NCBI RefSeq assembly: GCF_000090795.2
Contig: NW_003546253.1
Coordinates: 162,170 to 226,169, forward strand
Direction: 5' to 3'
Length of the DNA stretch: 64,000 nucleotides
Source of the DNA: Amphimedon queenslandica
Taxonomy: Eukaryota; Porifera; Demospongiae; Haplosclerida; Niphatidae
The notes under the pieces are model-generated. The model did no database searches, had not been told where the DNA came from, and worked only from the letters and a program-made list of their open reading frames with translations. This document shows positions 16,101 through 31,100 of the stretch, one piece after another. The translations under genes were made by a program, and so were the position numbers. Position 1 is the stretch's first letter. Each line of letters begins with the position of its first letter.

Positions 16101-19100
16101 TGATTCTGTAGTACAATACTGGCTATATCAAAAGACTCAACATTGATAGACTCAGAGAAAGTGAACGTCATTATTTCAGCATTAATATCCAGGGTATAGT
16201 TGAGTAGGACAGGTGGGGTACTGTCTCTGATGTATGTGTCTACTAGTTTAGCTTCTTCTGGTGGTGAAGGAATAATCCAGTTATAATTCATGTCTTGTAT
16301 AAAAGAGCTTGGATAAGAGATATAAGTATCTGCAGAGCTAGTAGCTAGAAAGAACAGCTCCTTTATGCTGTTGAGGTCAGGGGTTGTGAATTGGATGGTG
16401 ATTATTGTTTCGTAGCCATTTGGAACAACACCCCCTGTCAGTGTATAGGAATGCAGTGAGTCATTGAGGTCAGAGTGTTGCTGTAATGTTAACAGAGTGG
16501 CATCTAATGTATTGGTATCTACAACCTCACTGAATGTTAGTATCAATCTCTCACTTGTCAGGTCAAGTGTATACTCAAGTAGGATTGGTGGTATCAGATC
16601 ACTGTAGAATTCATTCACTTCGGTACCAGTGGTTGGTGTGATTTCATTACCAGTAGTGTCCTGTACCATTGAGCTAGGAAACGAAATCAATGTGTTGTTT
16701 AAGTTAGTGGAGAAATTCCTTCTAGCCTTAATGTAATTGAGATCATTTTGATTTAGTTTGATATCAACAAATGCTCCATTTGGAGAGAGAATAGATCCAC
16801 CAGTTAACGTGAGCAAGGAAGAAGAGTCCTCATTCAAGAGAGTGATGTCTTGTAGATTTAGAGTTGCAACATTAACAGTCTCAGAGAAAGAAAGAGAGAG
16901 AATCTCTGAGCTTAAATTAAGTGAAAAGTTAGTCAGCAATGGTGACACAGAGTCTGGAGTATAGCCATCAAGAGAGACTCTTATAGCGGAGGCATTGCTA
17001 ATGGGAACAACAGGATTACTGTTTGTATCGTTGATGAGATATCTATCAAATGAGAGATAAGTGTTCCAGTAATAAGTGGCTATATTAGTGATGTTTTTAA
17101 TGTTGTTAGCATCTTCAAATGACAGATACACGTTGATAACAGTGGACTCATATACGTCATGAGGGCTACCTATCAGCTGATATCTCTGACTAACAAAATG
17201 CACGTCTTCTCTCTCAAGCAAAAAGGCTCTAGTTTCATCCATTGTATTGCCACTGACTGTTTCGTTGAATGTCAATGACAATATATCAGTGACTAGATTA
17301 AGACTGAATGAGACAAGATGTGGTCTTGAGGTATCGCTAGTGTATTCAGTAACAGGGAGTGCATCTGATGGTAATATCTCAACAACTCTATTACCTTTAG
17401 TGTCAGATACTAGCATTGATGTAATAGAGATGAAAGTAGTGTATGGAGATATGGCTAAGTCGATTAGTCTTTTAAGCTCATTTAAATCAAATACTCCAAT
17501 CTTGACTATTATCACAGGATCTAGTCCACTGAGAGAAATAGATTTATTATTGAGAGTGTGATCTGAACTTATAAAGGTTAAGTTATCATCAGACTGTATG
17601 GTTATTTGAGAAGAATCAAAGATTGGTCCCATTACTGTCTCTGAGAAACGTAAAGTCAATAGCCCTGTGTTCATGTCAAGATCAAACTCTTCAAGTACAG
17701 GTGGAGTGATGTCAGGAGTGTAGTCCCTAACATTGATTGGATCAAGACTCTGAGCTGGTAATCCTTCTTGATCAATGATAGCGCACGGAGTGAGCGATAA
17801 CCATGATGTCATCACATCTTCAGCTATACGTAGTGATTTGATCGAATTAAGATCAAGTAACGTGATATTGATTGATATGGCAGTCTGATCCCTAGTCTCG
17901 TTCAAACTCAGAACAGGAACATAAGTATCAAATAATGAGTCAGTATCATTGCTAGTGACGTTACCAGAAGACATTAGACCACTCCCACTGCCACTCCCAC
18001 TACCAGACTCAGACGACATTAAAGGTGGGAGGAGTCTTACTAAAGACCCACCAGTCAGTGTGTAGTAATCACTGTCCACTGAAAGGCCACTTTGTAGCGT
18101 AATGCAACTGTAATTGATTGAGTGAATATTAACAGTTTCAAGGAAGAATATGGTCAATACGCCTAAGTTCATGTCAAGGTCGAATCCAACTACAGATGGT
18201 TGGGTCGTATCACGAATATACAGTGATATATTGAGTGCGTCGAGTGGCAATATCACTTGTACAGGGTTGCTATTCATATCTTTGATCAGTGATGGGGTAA
18301 CGCTAATGTATGAATCAGTATAGCCGGTGAATAGTGATTCCAAACGCTTGATCTGATTCAAATCATCTCTCGTGATATCAACGACAATCACATGTCCATT
18401 TTCACTGAATGTTGATCCGCCAGTCAGAGTGTAAGTGGCACTGTTTGATACTGATGTTGATTGAGTGTTTTGAAGTGTAATAGACGTTGGATTAAATGTG
18501 TCAGAATTGACTACCTCATCAAAAGTAAGTGACAGTGTGCTAGCATTCATATTAGCAGAGAAAGATATAAGTCTTGGTGATATAGCATCATGATAAAACT
18601 TATCAGCAGCTAGTGTGATTGCTACTGAAGGATTGTCAGCATTATCAGTCACAGCCCCTAAGACTAACGATATGTAGGCATTGGATTGCCTTGTGGCTGT
18701 GGATGTGTCGAGTTTTATTTGGCTCAGATCTTCGGGACTTGCTGTCAAATTAATCGTCATTATGTGAGAATTGGGACCAATCGTGACAGCCTTTCTAAGC
18801 ATTATTGGATTGGAGTAGGAAGGACTGCCTTGGATGCTTATCCTTGTAGAAGACACTGAATCAAAATTAACAGTCTCATCAAATGTTAGTATCAATAATT
18901 CTGATGTGAGGTTTAGTGTAAAGTTACGGAGTATGGGCCCCATTATATCAGGACTGTAATAATGTACTTGTGTGGCATTACTGCTATCAATGGGTAGTAT
19001 ATCATTGCCATTCATGTCTTGTATGAGAGAGGAGGGGAATGAGAGGTAAGTGTCGTGGACTGAGGTAGCCAGTGAAGTAAAGAACTTGATTGCATTTGAG

Positions 19101-22100
19101 TCCGATTCACCAATTGATATCTCAATGATATCTCCATTCTCTGATAGCGATTGGCTCAGCAATGGTAGTGATCCTTCAAAGAGTGTGTGGCTTTGAGTAC
19201 TATTATCCTCATAGTCTCTCTCTCCTTGTAGAGTAATATCAGATACATTGAGAGTACTCACATCAACCGTCTCGCTAAAATAAATTCTCAGTAAAGGACT
19301 GTTCATATCCAGCTCATATCTTAAGAGATATGGTGGAGTATAATCAGGAGTAAAGTCATCAGCTTGCAATGGTTGAGACATGTCAATAGGGCTAATAGCA
19401 TTACCATTCATATCACGAATAAAGAGACTAGTAATCGCTAAAAATGTATCGTTTATTGAGGTAGCTAGGTCTGTGTTTAGTTTAATAGCATTTCTGTCAA
19501 CAAAAGTTAGTTTAAGCATCAACACAGTGCCATTGGACAATAGAGGTACATTCTCACCTCCAGTCAGATTGTAAGCTATAAATGTGCTGTTATCAAGTAA
19601 TGTTAGCTGAGTTGGATCAATACTGCTCGCATCAATGGTCTCGTTAAAAGTAAGAGTTAATATATCAAGCGATAGATCAAGCTCAAATGAGACGAGTGAT
19701 GGGCTTGTTTGATCCGGTGTGAATACTCTTACTTGTAAAGGAACATCAACTCCTACCACACTGTTATTGGAAGTGTCTTTGATTGTATATGTACTCAGTT
19801 CTAAGAATGTTGTCTCATTAGAAATAGCTAATGAATTCCTGTACTTTATAGCATTGAGATCAGTAGCACCAATAACAATAGTAATAATAGTCCAATATTC
19901 ACTGACGGAATAGCTACTCTCTTCAGTGAGTATGTACATTTGACTGTAGTTATTGAGCAGGACAATCTGACTGACATCAAGTGTACTGGTGTTGACTGTT
20001 TCAGAAAATGTAAGCGTTATAGTGCCTTGATCCATATCAAGGTCAAATGATTCAAGTTCGGGTTGAGTCACGTCTGGAATCACTCTCAAAGCTTTGAGTC
20101 CAAACTCTGATTCGATGGGATTAACAGGATTACCAATCATGTCAGTGATTGCTACATGTAGATCAGTGATGGCTAGGAAAGTGTTTTCAGTTGATGTTCC
20201 AAGCTCTCCTTTACTCTTGATAGTATTAAAATCAGTATACTGCAATAATTGTACAATGATGACCTCATCACCAGTCAGAAGGTATGGTGTCCCTAAGTTA
20301 TAGCTATCAACAGACTCTGAGGCATTGCTTGAGCTTTGCAGAGTAAATGCAGTTATGTCGAAAGTGTTAGTATCTACTGTCTCGGTGAATTCAAGTGTCA
20401 AGTTACCGCTGTTCAAATCAAGGATGAAGCTAATTAACTCAGGAGGGGTAGTATCATTAGTGAATATAGACACCATTAGACCTGAAGGAAGTGAAGTGAC
20501 GTAATTATCATTCATATCGACAAGTGTAAGATTAGTCAATGTTATAAATGTGTCCGCATCACTTGTTGCTAACATACGCAACTTCTTAATTTCATTGAGA
20601 TCAAAGAAACTGATATTAACAATGATCACTGTTGAATCTTCCATTGTGCTGATTCCACCTGTCAGCGTGTATGTGGTAAGAAGGTCTGTATCATTCTGTA
20701 ATGTGATTTCTGTTAATCTTAATGAAGATGCTTCAACCGTTTCATCAAAAGTTAGATATATTTGACCAGTGTTCATGTCCAAATCAAACTCAACGAGTCT
20801 TGGATCAGTGATATCAGACTCAACTGATTCAGCTCTTAGAGACTTCGTAGAATTGATCTCAGTGACCGGGTTACGATTCATATCAGCAATCCCACCGGCG
20901 TCAATGGTAATGAAAGTATTGTTAGTATCTGTAGCTAGTCCACGTAATTTCTTGAGCATATTAAAGTCATCAATATCAAAAAAGAAAACCACAATAGTGC
21001 TATTAAGAGTATTGGTAACGTTACCGCCAACCAGTCTCCAATAGACAGTGGGGTCTGATTCATTGCTCTGTAGTGTAATTGATGATAAATCTAGTGTACT
21101 AACATCCACCGTCTCAGAGAAGGTTAGACTAACCTCTCCACTGTCCATGCTAATTTCAAAACTGAGGAGAATTGGCTCAGTTGTATCAGGAGTAAAGTTG
21201 GAAGCACCAATAGCAATGTCATCTATTACCGGTATAACCTGATTCTCATTCATATCATTGACAAGATCTTGCGTCAAGGTCAGATATGTACTATCAGTGC
21301 TGATCGCTAGTTGAGTCAATCGCTTGATTTCATTGAGATCAATTGAGCCGATTTGAATCTCAATTTCAGGCCAGTCAGGGGAAACAGAGAAAGTAGTAAA
21401 GCTGGTATTGCCAGGAGTAAAGGAAAGACTCTGATCAGGATATGAGCTATCCTGTATGGTAAGCTCAGAAACTGAGAGTGAAGATACATCAACAGTTTCA
21501 CTAAATGTCAAGTAAATGATTCCTGCATCCATGTCAATATCAAACTCAACAAGCACTGGTCTAACAGCATCAGGAGTAAACACATCAACCATTAATGGTA
21601 CTGATGAATCAATACTAGTCAATCTATTGTCATTCATATCTACCAGTAGCGATTCATCAACTGATATATACGTGTCATTAATATCAGTACCAAGAGTACG
21701 TATGCTCTTTATATAGTTTAGATCAGCAGAGGACATCCTAATGATGAGTACAGGATCATCAGGACCATATTCTGATCCTCCTTCACTTGGAGGGAGTACA
21801 TACCCACCAGTGAGAACTCTGTAAAGTGATGAATCGTTATTCTGTATTGTCATGCTTGTTAAATCAAGACTGCTGGCATCGACAGTCTCAGAGAAGCTAA
21901 GTGTTAATAGTTCAGATGTTAAATTGAAATCAAATGATAACAATTCTGGTGGCCTAAGGTCCTCAATGAACACCTGTACCTGTAAAGGATCAGTATCATT
22001 GATCTCAACGTTTTGATTCCGATTCATGTCAAGGATCAGATCACTAGTGATTTCAATAAAAGTATTAGTGGTGTTAGTACTGAGCAGCTCTCTCCTTTTC

Positions 22101-25100
22101 AACTCATTTAAGTCGTCATTAGTAATATACAACACGACAATGACTCTTCCTGATAGCAGAGTACGAGTGATGCTACCACCAGTCAATTGATAGCTCTGGG
22201 ACTCATTCAATTGATAATTATTGAGGAATGTTATTTGAGTGCTACGGAGACTGTCAGAGTCTACAGTCTCATCAAAAGTCAGTGTTAGGCTGCTATTGTG
22301 CATGTTGAGTGTATAATTTACCAACTGCGGCCTGGTGGTATCTTCAATGCATTGAGTTACATTAAGAGTGACTGGGTCAATCTCATTATAGCTCATATCA
22401 CTGATCTGATCGCTTGATATTGAGATGTATGTATCATCGCTAATGCAGGTACCAACATGTGTGAGTCTCTTGATTTCGTTGAGATCATCAGTACTCAGTA
22501 TCAGATAAGCTACAGTTGAATCGTTAAGGATTCTCTCTCCTCCAGTTAATGTTAACCAGTGGAAAGACTCCGAGAGATTTGCTGAGCTTTGTAGCGTAAT
22601 CTCAGTCTCTTCGAAAGAGTAAAGAATGTCAACAGTTTCAGAATAATACAATGTCAATAGACCAGAGTCAACGTCTAAATCAAATCTCTCAAGTTGAGGT
22701 GGAGTGCTGTCTCTAGTGTAGTTATCAATTTCAATGGCTAGTAAGTCCCCAATGGCTACCAGTGGATTGTTATTCATGTCAAAAATTGTTGTGTTACTGA
22801 CTGATATATAAGTATCATTTGATCCTGTACCAATCAACCGATTCCTTTTAAATCTATCCAGATCATTTTTGCTGAATGTTACAGTGACTACTGTACTATG
22901 ACCTACTGATACTAGACTTGATCCTGAAAAGGTAAAGAGGCTTGTGCGATTGGGTCTGTCTTGTATTATAAGAGTTTCAAAGTTTAATGTTGCAGGTGCA
23001 ACTGTTTCACTAAATGTCAAAGAGAGTACACCAGAGTTCAAATCAATATCAGCTGTATCAAGAATTGGATCAGTGGTATCAGGTATAACACGAGATACAT
23101 TAAGAGCATCATTATCTGGTATCAATACAAGACTATTGTTACTCATATCACTGATTGTATCATCAGTTAACACTATAAATGTGTCATCAGTTGTTGTAGC
23201 TAGCTGAGTCAGTGCTTTGAGACTGTTTAGATTATCAACTGTTATTCTAATAGAAAGTGATACTCCATCTCTCTCTGTTAATAGCTGACCTCCAGTGAGA
23301 GAGAAGTATGATGTCGTGTTTTTAAGATCATCATGAGGCCCTAACACCTCATCTAACACTGAAGAGATTGTGAGTGACGATGACAATAAAACCCTGTTAC
23401 TCTGAAGGGTGATCTGTGTTGGATCAATGCTACTAACATCAACAGTCTCAGAGAATGTTAAATACAAAATACCTTCATCGTTATCCAATGTAAATGATGT
23501 GAGATAAGGATCAGTTATGTCTTCAGTGAAGTTTGATACAGAGAGTGTAGTTGGTATCACACTGTTATTATTCATATCAATAAGGGCAGAAGAAGTGATG
23601 GAGAGATAAGTCGTCTCATTTGAAATTGCTAAACCAATCTGACGCTTAATCTCATTGAGATCATCATCACTAAGATATATTGTAACAATGGGCCAATAGA
23701 TACCACTAGCATAGGAACCGGTAGTTAAATTCCAATAATAATCTGATGTAGATATGGCACCATCATCATGCAGCGTGAACTGTGTTACATCAATGGAAGA
23801 ACCATTGATGGTTTCATTAAAGGTCAGGTGAATTTGACCTTCATTTAAATCAAAATCAAATGATACAAGAACAGGATCTACATCATCAGGTGTATATACA
23901 TTAACTTGTGTAGCATTACCATTGACAATAGCAACTAGATCATTGTCGTTCATATCATCAATGAGGCTACTCTCCAGTACTATGTATGTATTATCCCTCT
24001 CTGTTCCTAAAGTTGGTATGCTCTTAATGTAATTGAGATCATCATCATCCAACTGTATCTCAATGAGTGTGTCATTATCTGACAATACAGTGCCTCCTAT
24101 GAATCTCCTTAGCTCTGTGCTATTGCTCTCAGTGTATGCACTGGTCTGTATTATGATGCTGCTAACTGCTAGGCTGTCAGCATTAACAGTTTCACTGAAT
24201 AGAAGGGACAATCTCTCAGTTTGTAGATTAAGGTCATAGCTAACAAGAAGAGGGTTCACTTTGTCTTCTGTGAAGAATCTGACTCTCAGTCCGTCCCAGT
24301 CAGGAATGGAAGTGACAAAATTTAGAGCCATGTCTTGCAAACCACTAGAATCTAATGACAAATAAGTGTCGTCAACTGATGTTGCTAGATATATCAACTG
24401 TTTGATTCGATTTAAATCAAAGTCAGTTAGTGTGATTGTTAGGGATGGTAGTGGATCTGATGGTACAATGGCCCCAGTTAGTGTATGATATTGAGTTGAA
24501 TCAGTGAGCAGTGAAGTACTCTGCAATGAGAATTGACTGATATCAAAAGTCAATGGGTCAACTGTTTCACTAAATAATAACCTAATCTCTCCAGCATCCA
24601 TATCAAGATCAAATCCATTGAGTACCGGCTGTATAGAGTCCTCGGTATACTCGCTAACAAGCAATGGGTTGCTACTTGTTATAGGTACAACAGGAATGAA
24701 CTTCATGTCCATTATACAAGTTGTGTTTATAGTGAGGTATGTACTGCTACTGTTAGTGGCTAGTTGTCTGAGACTTTTGATAACATTGAGGTCATCATTC
24801 CCAAGTTTAATGGTCACTATTGGTGTATATACATCCTCTGATCCTGTTACATTATCAATTATACCTAATGTATGCGTCTCAGTTGGTAAAGAATCAGAGA
24901 GGATACTGATACCAGATACATTAAGAGTGTATACGTTCACTGTCTCTGAGAATGAGAGAACTAACAGTTCACTTGTCATGTTTAGCGTAAAGTTCTCCAG
25001 AATTGGTGGAGTCATGTCAAAAACGTATGATCTCACGTGCAAAGAATTGATACCATTATCTCTTGGAATCACAGGCTGATCGTTCTGATCAATGATTAGA

Positions 25101-28100
25101 TCTTCACTTATGGTGAGGTAAGTTGTAGCTGGAAACAGAGCAATTCTCTGGCGCTTGATTTCGTTCAAATCAGATCGTGTTAAGTTGATATAGACGTGAG
25201 TTGAGTCTTCATAGCTGTTTAGAATACCGTCAGTCAGCGAGTACTGATTACTTGAATTGAAATGATCTTGAAACGTGATTTCACTAAATTCTATTGATCT
25301 CGTGTTAACAGTTTCAGTAAAAATCAGTGTCAGCTGATTAGTATCAAGATCAAGATCAAATGCTCTGAGACGAGGGCTAGTTGTATCATTATTAAATGAA
25401 GTCGTGTTAAGAGGATCAGAAATTGATATCAAATTGACCAGGTTTCTGTTCATATCAGCAATGGTGAATGGATGGATTGCTAGCCAGCTTGTTGACACAT
25501 TCACGTATAAAATCTCATTATATTTGATCTCATTCAAATCACTGGTAGTAAGATGCACAATGATTGATAGCCCATTATCACTAGAAGTGTTACCTCCAGT
25601 TAGACTCAAGGAGGAACCACTAGGAGAGTTGAGGAGTGTCAGACCAGTAGGATCAAAACTTGATGCATTCATTGCCTCATCGAAATTCAAGACAATCACT
25701 TCTAACGTCAAATCAACAAAGAAAGATGTCAGATTAGAGCGGACCCTATCTGGAGTGAAAGCAATGGCATGGAGCAATGATACATCAAATGCATCATTAG
25801 GATTAAATGCCATGTCTTGTACGCCTCCTGTTTTCATTGACAGGTAGGTATTATTTATGCTTGTAGCTAAATCAGTGTCAAGTTTAATCTGATTCAAATC
25901 GTGTGAATTCAGAAGTATATCAACGTCAGGATCATTGATTCCCAACACTTCTCCTCCGGTTAGGTTATAAGATGTGACATTGGGAGAAAGAATGGTGAAG
26001 AAAGGGAATATAAATGAAGACACATTAACTGTCTCATCAAAATGAAGCGTTAGAATCTCACTGTCTAAATCAAGCTCAAATGACAACAGATATGGCCCGG
26101 TTACATCAGAGATATAAGTAGAGACTCTGATAGCATCACTTACATTGATAGGCACTATTAAGTTATCATTCATATCCTCAACAGTAAGCTCTGTTAGTGA
26201 GAGGTAAGTAGAGAATTCATCCTGTGCTAAGTATGACAGGAATTTGATCATGTTTCGATCAACACGACTTATAATGATAGCCAGAGATCTGCCATCAGGA
26301 TCAGAAGTGATGCTAGTCTGTGTCAGCGTGTAAGACTCAGCTAAACTACCTGTATTGTCTTTGATCTCTTGGAGTGTGATCTGTGTCACGTTTAATGTTG
26401 AAGACTTGACAGTTTCGGAGAACTCCAAGTGAAGTATGCCTTTATCCATGTCAATGTTAAAAGCAGTCAGTCTGGGCTTAACGTTGTCTGGAGTATACAG
26501 TGTAGTCCTAATGGTCCGAGGTTGTACTGGGTTATTGTTCATATCCACCACTGTGCTTGATGTCAGATTCAAGTATGTTGTTAAGGGAGATATAGCAAGA
26601 TTTGTGAGACGTTTAATCTCATTGAGATCATTGATTCCAAGTGATACAGTGATCACTGTATCGTAGATACTTGATGCAGTACTGCCATTGATTCCACTGG
26701 TCAGTGTCCTGATTTGAGTCCCAGAAACGATTGTGTTAGTGCTTGATATTGTTAACTGTGTTACATCAAGTGAAGTCCCATTAACTACTTCAGAAAACGT
26801 GAGATAAAGCTCTTCTTTGGTTAGATCAATATCAAATCGAACCAATTCTGGTCGTACAAAGTCATTATAAAAGACACCAACTTGAAGCGATGCATTGGGA
26901 TGGAATGGCACTACTGGGTTTCTGTTCATATCATTAATAGCATTGGAAGATAGGGAGAGATAAGTATTATCATATTCAGTGGCTAGATCTGTTAGCTTCT
27001 TGAGGCTGTTCAAATCATCTGGCCCTAGATTAATAGTGATAATGGTTGAATGAGTGCTGTGGCTATAACTGCTGTTCTCAGTCCCAAATGTTAACTGAAC
27101 ATAAGCTACTGGCTCACTCTCATCCATCATACCACCAAAACCACTGCTTGAATAATCACCACTAGAGACATTGGTGCTATTGAATGACTGAATGACAGTT
27201 TCGTTGGAATAATCAGATTGGAGTATAAACTGAACAATATTAAGACTTGAGGCATTGACCGTTTCATCAAAAGTGAGGATAAGTACTTCTGATGTCAGGT
27301 TGAGTGTGAAGTTCACTAAGTTTGGTCGTGTGATGTCTGCAGTGAAATCATCAGCAATCAAAGCAGAGACTAGACTAATGCCAACTATAGGATTCCTAGT
27401 CTCACCACTGTTCATGTCATTGAGTGTATCTGATGTGATTGATATGTATGTGTGATCTCTCTCATCAGCAAGACCAATGAGCCTTTTCAACTCATTCAAA
27501 TCATCTATAGTAAAGCTAAGATTTAAACTATCTTGATACAGCCTCTCCCAATATCCACCAGTCAGAGTATGGGAGACTGCTGCTATGTCTGAGCTGTCAC
27601 TTCTCAATGTGATCTGAGTTGGGTCAAAGCTCAATCCATTGATGGTCTCAGAGAATGACATGCTCAGTACTCCTGTGTTTATGTTCAAAGTAAAGCTCTC
27701 AAGTTGAGGTGAGGTCTCATCCCGAGTGAATACATTAACATTCATTGAGTCCACTGCAGTGAGATTGTTACCATTCATATCCTCAATGGCTATTGAAGAC
27801 ACTGATATGTTAGTATTGATTGGAACAGAGGCAAGATTGGGGAGAGATTTTATTATATTTAGCTCGCTTCTTCCAATTGTAATATCAATAGAATCTCTTG
27901 GAGGACTAGCAGCAAATAAAGTGCTCTGTATTGTGTGGGTTTCATTGTTAAGTCCAATTAGCATTATCTCTGATACAAGTAGAGTCGAAGGATTAACTGT
28001 CTCTGAAAAAGATAGAGTGAGCGTTCCAATTCCATCCATATCAAGATTGAATGAAGCAAGTTCTGGCTGAGTGTGATCAGGAGTGTGGGTACACTGTAGT

Positions 28101-31100
28101 CCAGCATTACTGGTAATAGCAGTGACATGAACATCAGCAATGTCAGTGATAGAATCTGATGGTAATACTAAATAAGAACTGCCTGAATCAATAGCTAAGT
28201 CAGGATTGGCTTTAATAGCATTGAGGCTAAGTAGAGGAATGAATATGAGTACATCATAGCCTGGTGTGCTGTTAGTAGCATCACTGATATCAGCAGACTC
28301 TAGTGTTACAGTGTCTCCCAAGCCATCACTAATGTCTCTGAATCTTTGGATGGATATTTCTTGTATGACAAGTGAAGAAGGCTCCATGACATCGTCAAAG
28401 GTTATCAGCAGTAGCCCAGTGTTCATGTCAATGCTACAATTCTGAGCAATTGGTGGCTGAGTGTCTTCTAGATGTTCGGCAGTTCTAATGACAGGAGAGA
28501 GTATGGACTGGACACCAGCCATATCTTCTATAGCACCTTCATAAAGCTGTATGTAAGTATTGGATCTCGTTGTAGCTAAAAGAGTATTGATTTTGATATA
28601 ATAGAGATCAGTACGACTCAATGCTATTTGTATATCCCTCTTGTGTCTATCAATTTCGTTCACATAAGTCACTACCCCTCCAGTTAGAGTGTAGTTAGCA
28701 GCTGTGGAGGTGTCAGTATCACTGTATAACGTGATTTTACTGAAATCGATAGAAGATATATTGACAGGTTCGTTGAATTTGAGTATCAGTCTATTATTTG
28801 AGAGATCAAAAAGTTCAAACCCGTCGTCATCTTGTGGGAGTAATTCCGGTCTAATGGTGTCAGTGTATACCGCTGAAGCCATCAATGGGTCACTTGCATT
28901 TATTGGTGTGGCCCTATTGGGTACACGGGCTGTATCAGTGATCAATGAGCTAGTGCATGATAGAAATGTATTATAGATTGAGGTGGCAAAATCATCAAAT
29001 GCTTTTAATTCGTACACGTCTGTGTCAGTCAGACCAAATGTGACAATTAAATTTCTGAGGCTGGCAACTTCGGAACCAGCTACACCATCAATGGTATAGC
29101 TACGACCAAGGGAGACATTAACATCTGTATTGTGAAGAGTAATTGCTGTAGCGACAAATGATGAAGGATCGACCGATTCATCAAATGTCAGAGAAATTGT
29201 ATGCGAAGTGAGATTGAGCGTGAAGTTGATCAAATTAGGCGAAATGTTGTCAGGATAGTAATTAGTAGCAAGGACAGCCTCCCCATCACTCATTGTGGTA
29301 ATACTATTATAAGACATGTCTATGATTGTAGAAGAGTTCATTATTACGTGAGATTGACCTTTTGCTGAGAATAGGACGCTTTGCTCTTTGACTGCTGTGA
29401 AGTCATAAAAATCAAGCCTCAGTTCTATAATGGGGCCATCAGTGTCTGTGAGTATGGTGCCAGTGTGCTGCAGCATGTGTCTTTCTGATGGGGCACTAGA
29501 GTCTAGTAGAGTTATACCCTGAGGGACGAATGTGGAGATGTCTACGGTCTCTGTGAAGGAGAAAGTGAGAGTTCCAGTGGCCATGTCAATGGAGAAGTTA
29601 CGAAGAGACGGAGGGGTGGTGTCATTGATGTAGAGTACTGGCCTTAATCCAATGCAAGTGAGATCTGTTGTAAAAAAAGATAAAAATTATGATAATAGTA
29701 CGTAGTTACAGTTTACTAATAATGCATTGGGGGTAAGACTTTTAAAATGTTAATTTTTCAACATAAGATGTATCAGAAAATGTGATAAAAATCAGGGGTA
29801 ATTTTGAAGCTATTTTTTGGAAAAACTATAGCCTTTGCTTTTTTCAAAAATTGGCTCATTTTTTTAAAAATGGCCATAGTTTGAAAAATTTAAGTCAAAA
29901 TCAGCTCAAGCTTTCTTACACAGCATAAGGACATCAATATGTATCAGAAAATTTAATAAAAATTGGGGGTGATTTTGGAGCCATTTTTCAGAAAAAACCA
30001 TGGGCTATAGCCTTGGGTATTTTTCAGAATTTTGGCATTTTTTTTAAATGGCCGTAACTTGAAAAATTGAAGTCAGAATCAGCTCAAACTTTCTACACAG
30101 CATAAGGACATCAATATGTATTAGAAAATTTAATAAAAATTGGGGGTGATTTCGGAGCCATTTTTCAGAAAAAACCATGGGCTATAGCCTTGGGTATTTT
30201 TCAGAATTTTGGCATTTTCTTAAAATGGCTGTAACTTAAAAAATTGAAGTTGGAATCAGCTCAAACTTTCTACACAGCATAAGGACATCAATATGTATCA
30301 GAAAATTTAATAAAAATTGGGAGGATTTTGGGGCCATTTTTCAGAAAAAACCATAGGCTATAGCCTTGGGTATTTTTCAAAAATTTGCTTGTTTCTTAAA
30401 ATACTCATAACTGTAAAAGAATCAGCTCAAACTTTCTACATAGCATATAATTACATCAATATTTATCAGAAAATGTAATAAAAATTTAGGGTAATTTTGG
30501 AGCCATTTTCGGAAAAACCATGGGCTATATATAGTACACGGTTTTTGCAGAAATTGGCAGATTTTGCTTTATAAAATAGTAATAATAATAATAATAGCAA
30601 TAATAATAATAGCCTACCTTCATAATATACTTTGACTTGCAATACATCATCACTTGATGCATCCAATGGTAACTGAACATAATCACGAATACCGCCATAA
30701 GACATTGACAGAAACGTATCATTCATAGAATTAGCAATTGGACGAAGAAACTGCTTCAATCCATCCTCATCTTCTTCAGTTAGACTAATCCTCAATACAG
30801 CTCCATTATCCAATGGAGTCAAAACAGAGAGAGGAGAAAGGGACTGCTCCTCTCTGGGTAGGCTAGCATTAGATGAGTTTAATATTAAAATTGAAGAGAA
30901 GTTGAGAGTGGTGTGATCGACAGCCTCAGTGAAAGAGAGCAAGAGGTAATTATCATTTAGATTCAATTCAAAAGACTCCAGACTAGGAGGAGTAGTGTCC
31001 TCAGTGACACTCTCTGCCATAAGACCATCCTCAAACTCTATTGGTACGAGCCAGTTACCATTCATGTCCAATATGGAGCCATTCTTGATGGAGAGGAATG

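Noticed and set aside
246-28976. Dozens of plus-strand open frames of 60-150 codons across the left 29 kb
   Set aside because: They are antisense shadows of the giant minus-strand repeat exons; their spacing follows the repeat period and their translations have no recognisable domains.
11277-29664. Recent bacterial transfer as the source of the giant gene, given SwmB/Big_5-like motifs and huge intron-free exons
   Set aside because: It has a signal-peptide exon with spliceosomal introns, eukaryote-type N-glycosylation and SG sites, and the base composition of its neighbours. Similarity to bacterial Ig-like repeats alone cannot show transfer.
30466-30617. Leucine-run extension (LLLLLLLL) at the end of the exon 2 open frame
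   Set aside because: It is read-through past the GT donor into a TAA/TAG-rich simple repeat. Joining at 30618 keeps the phase with exon 3.
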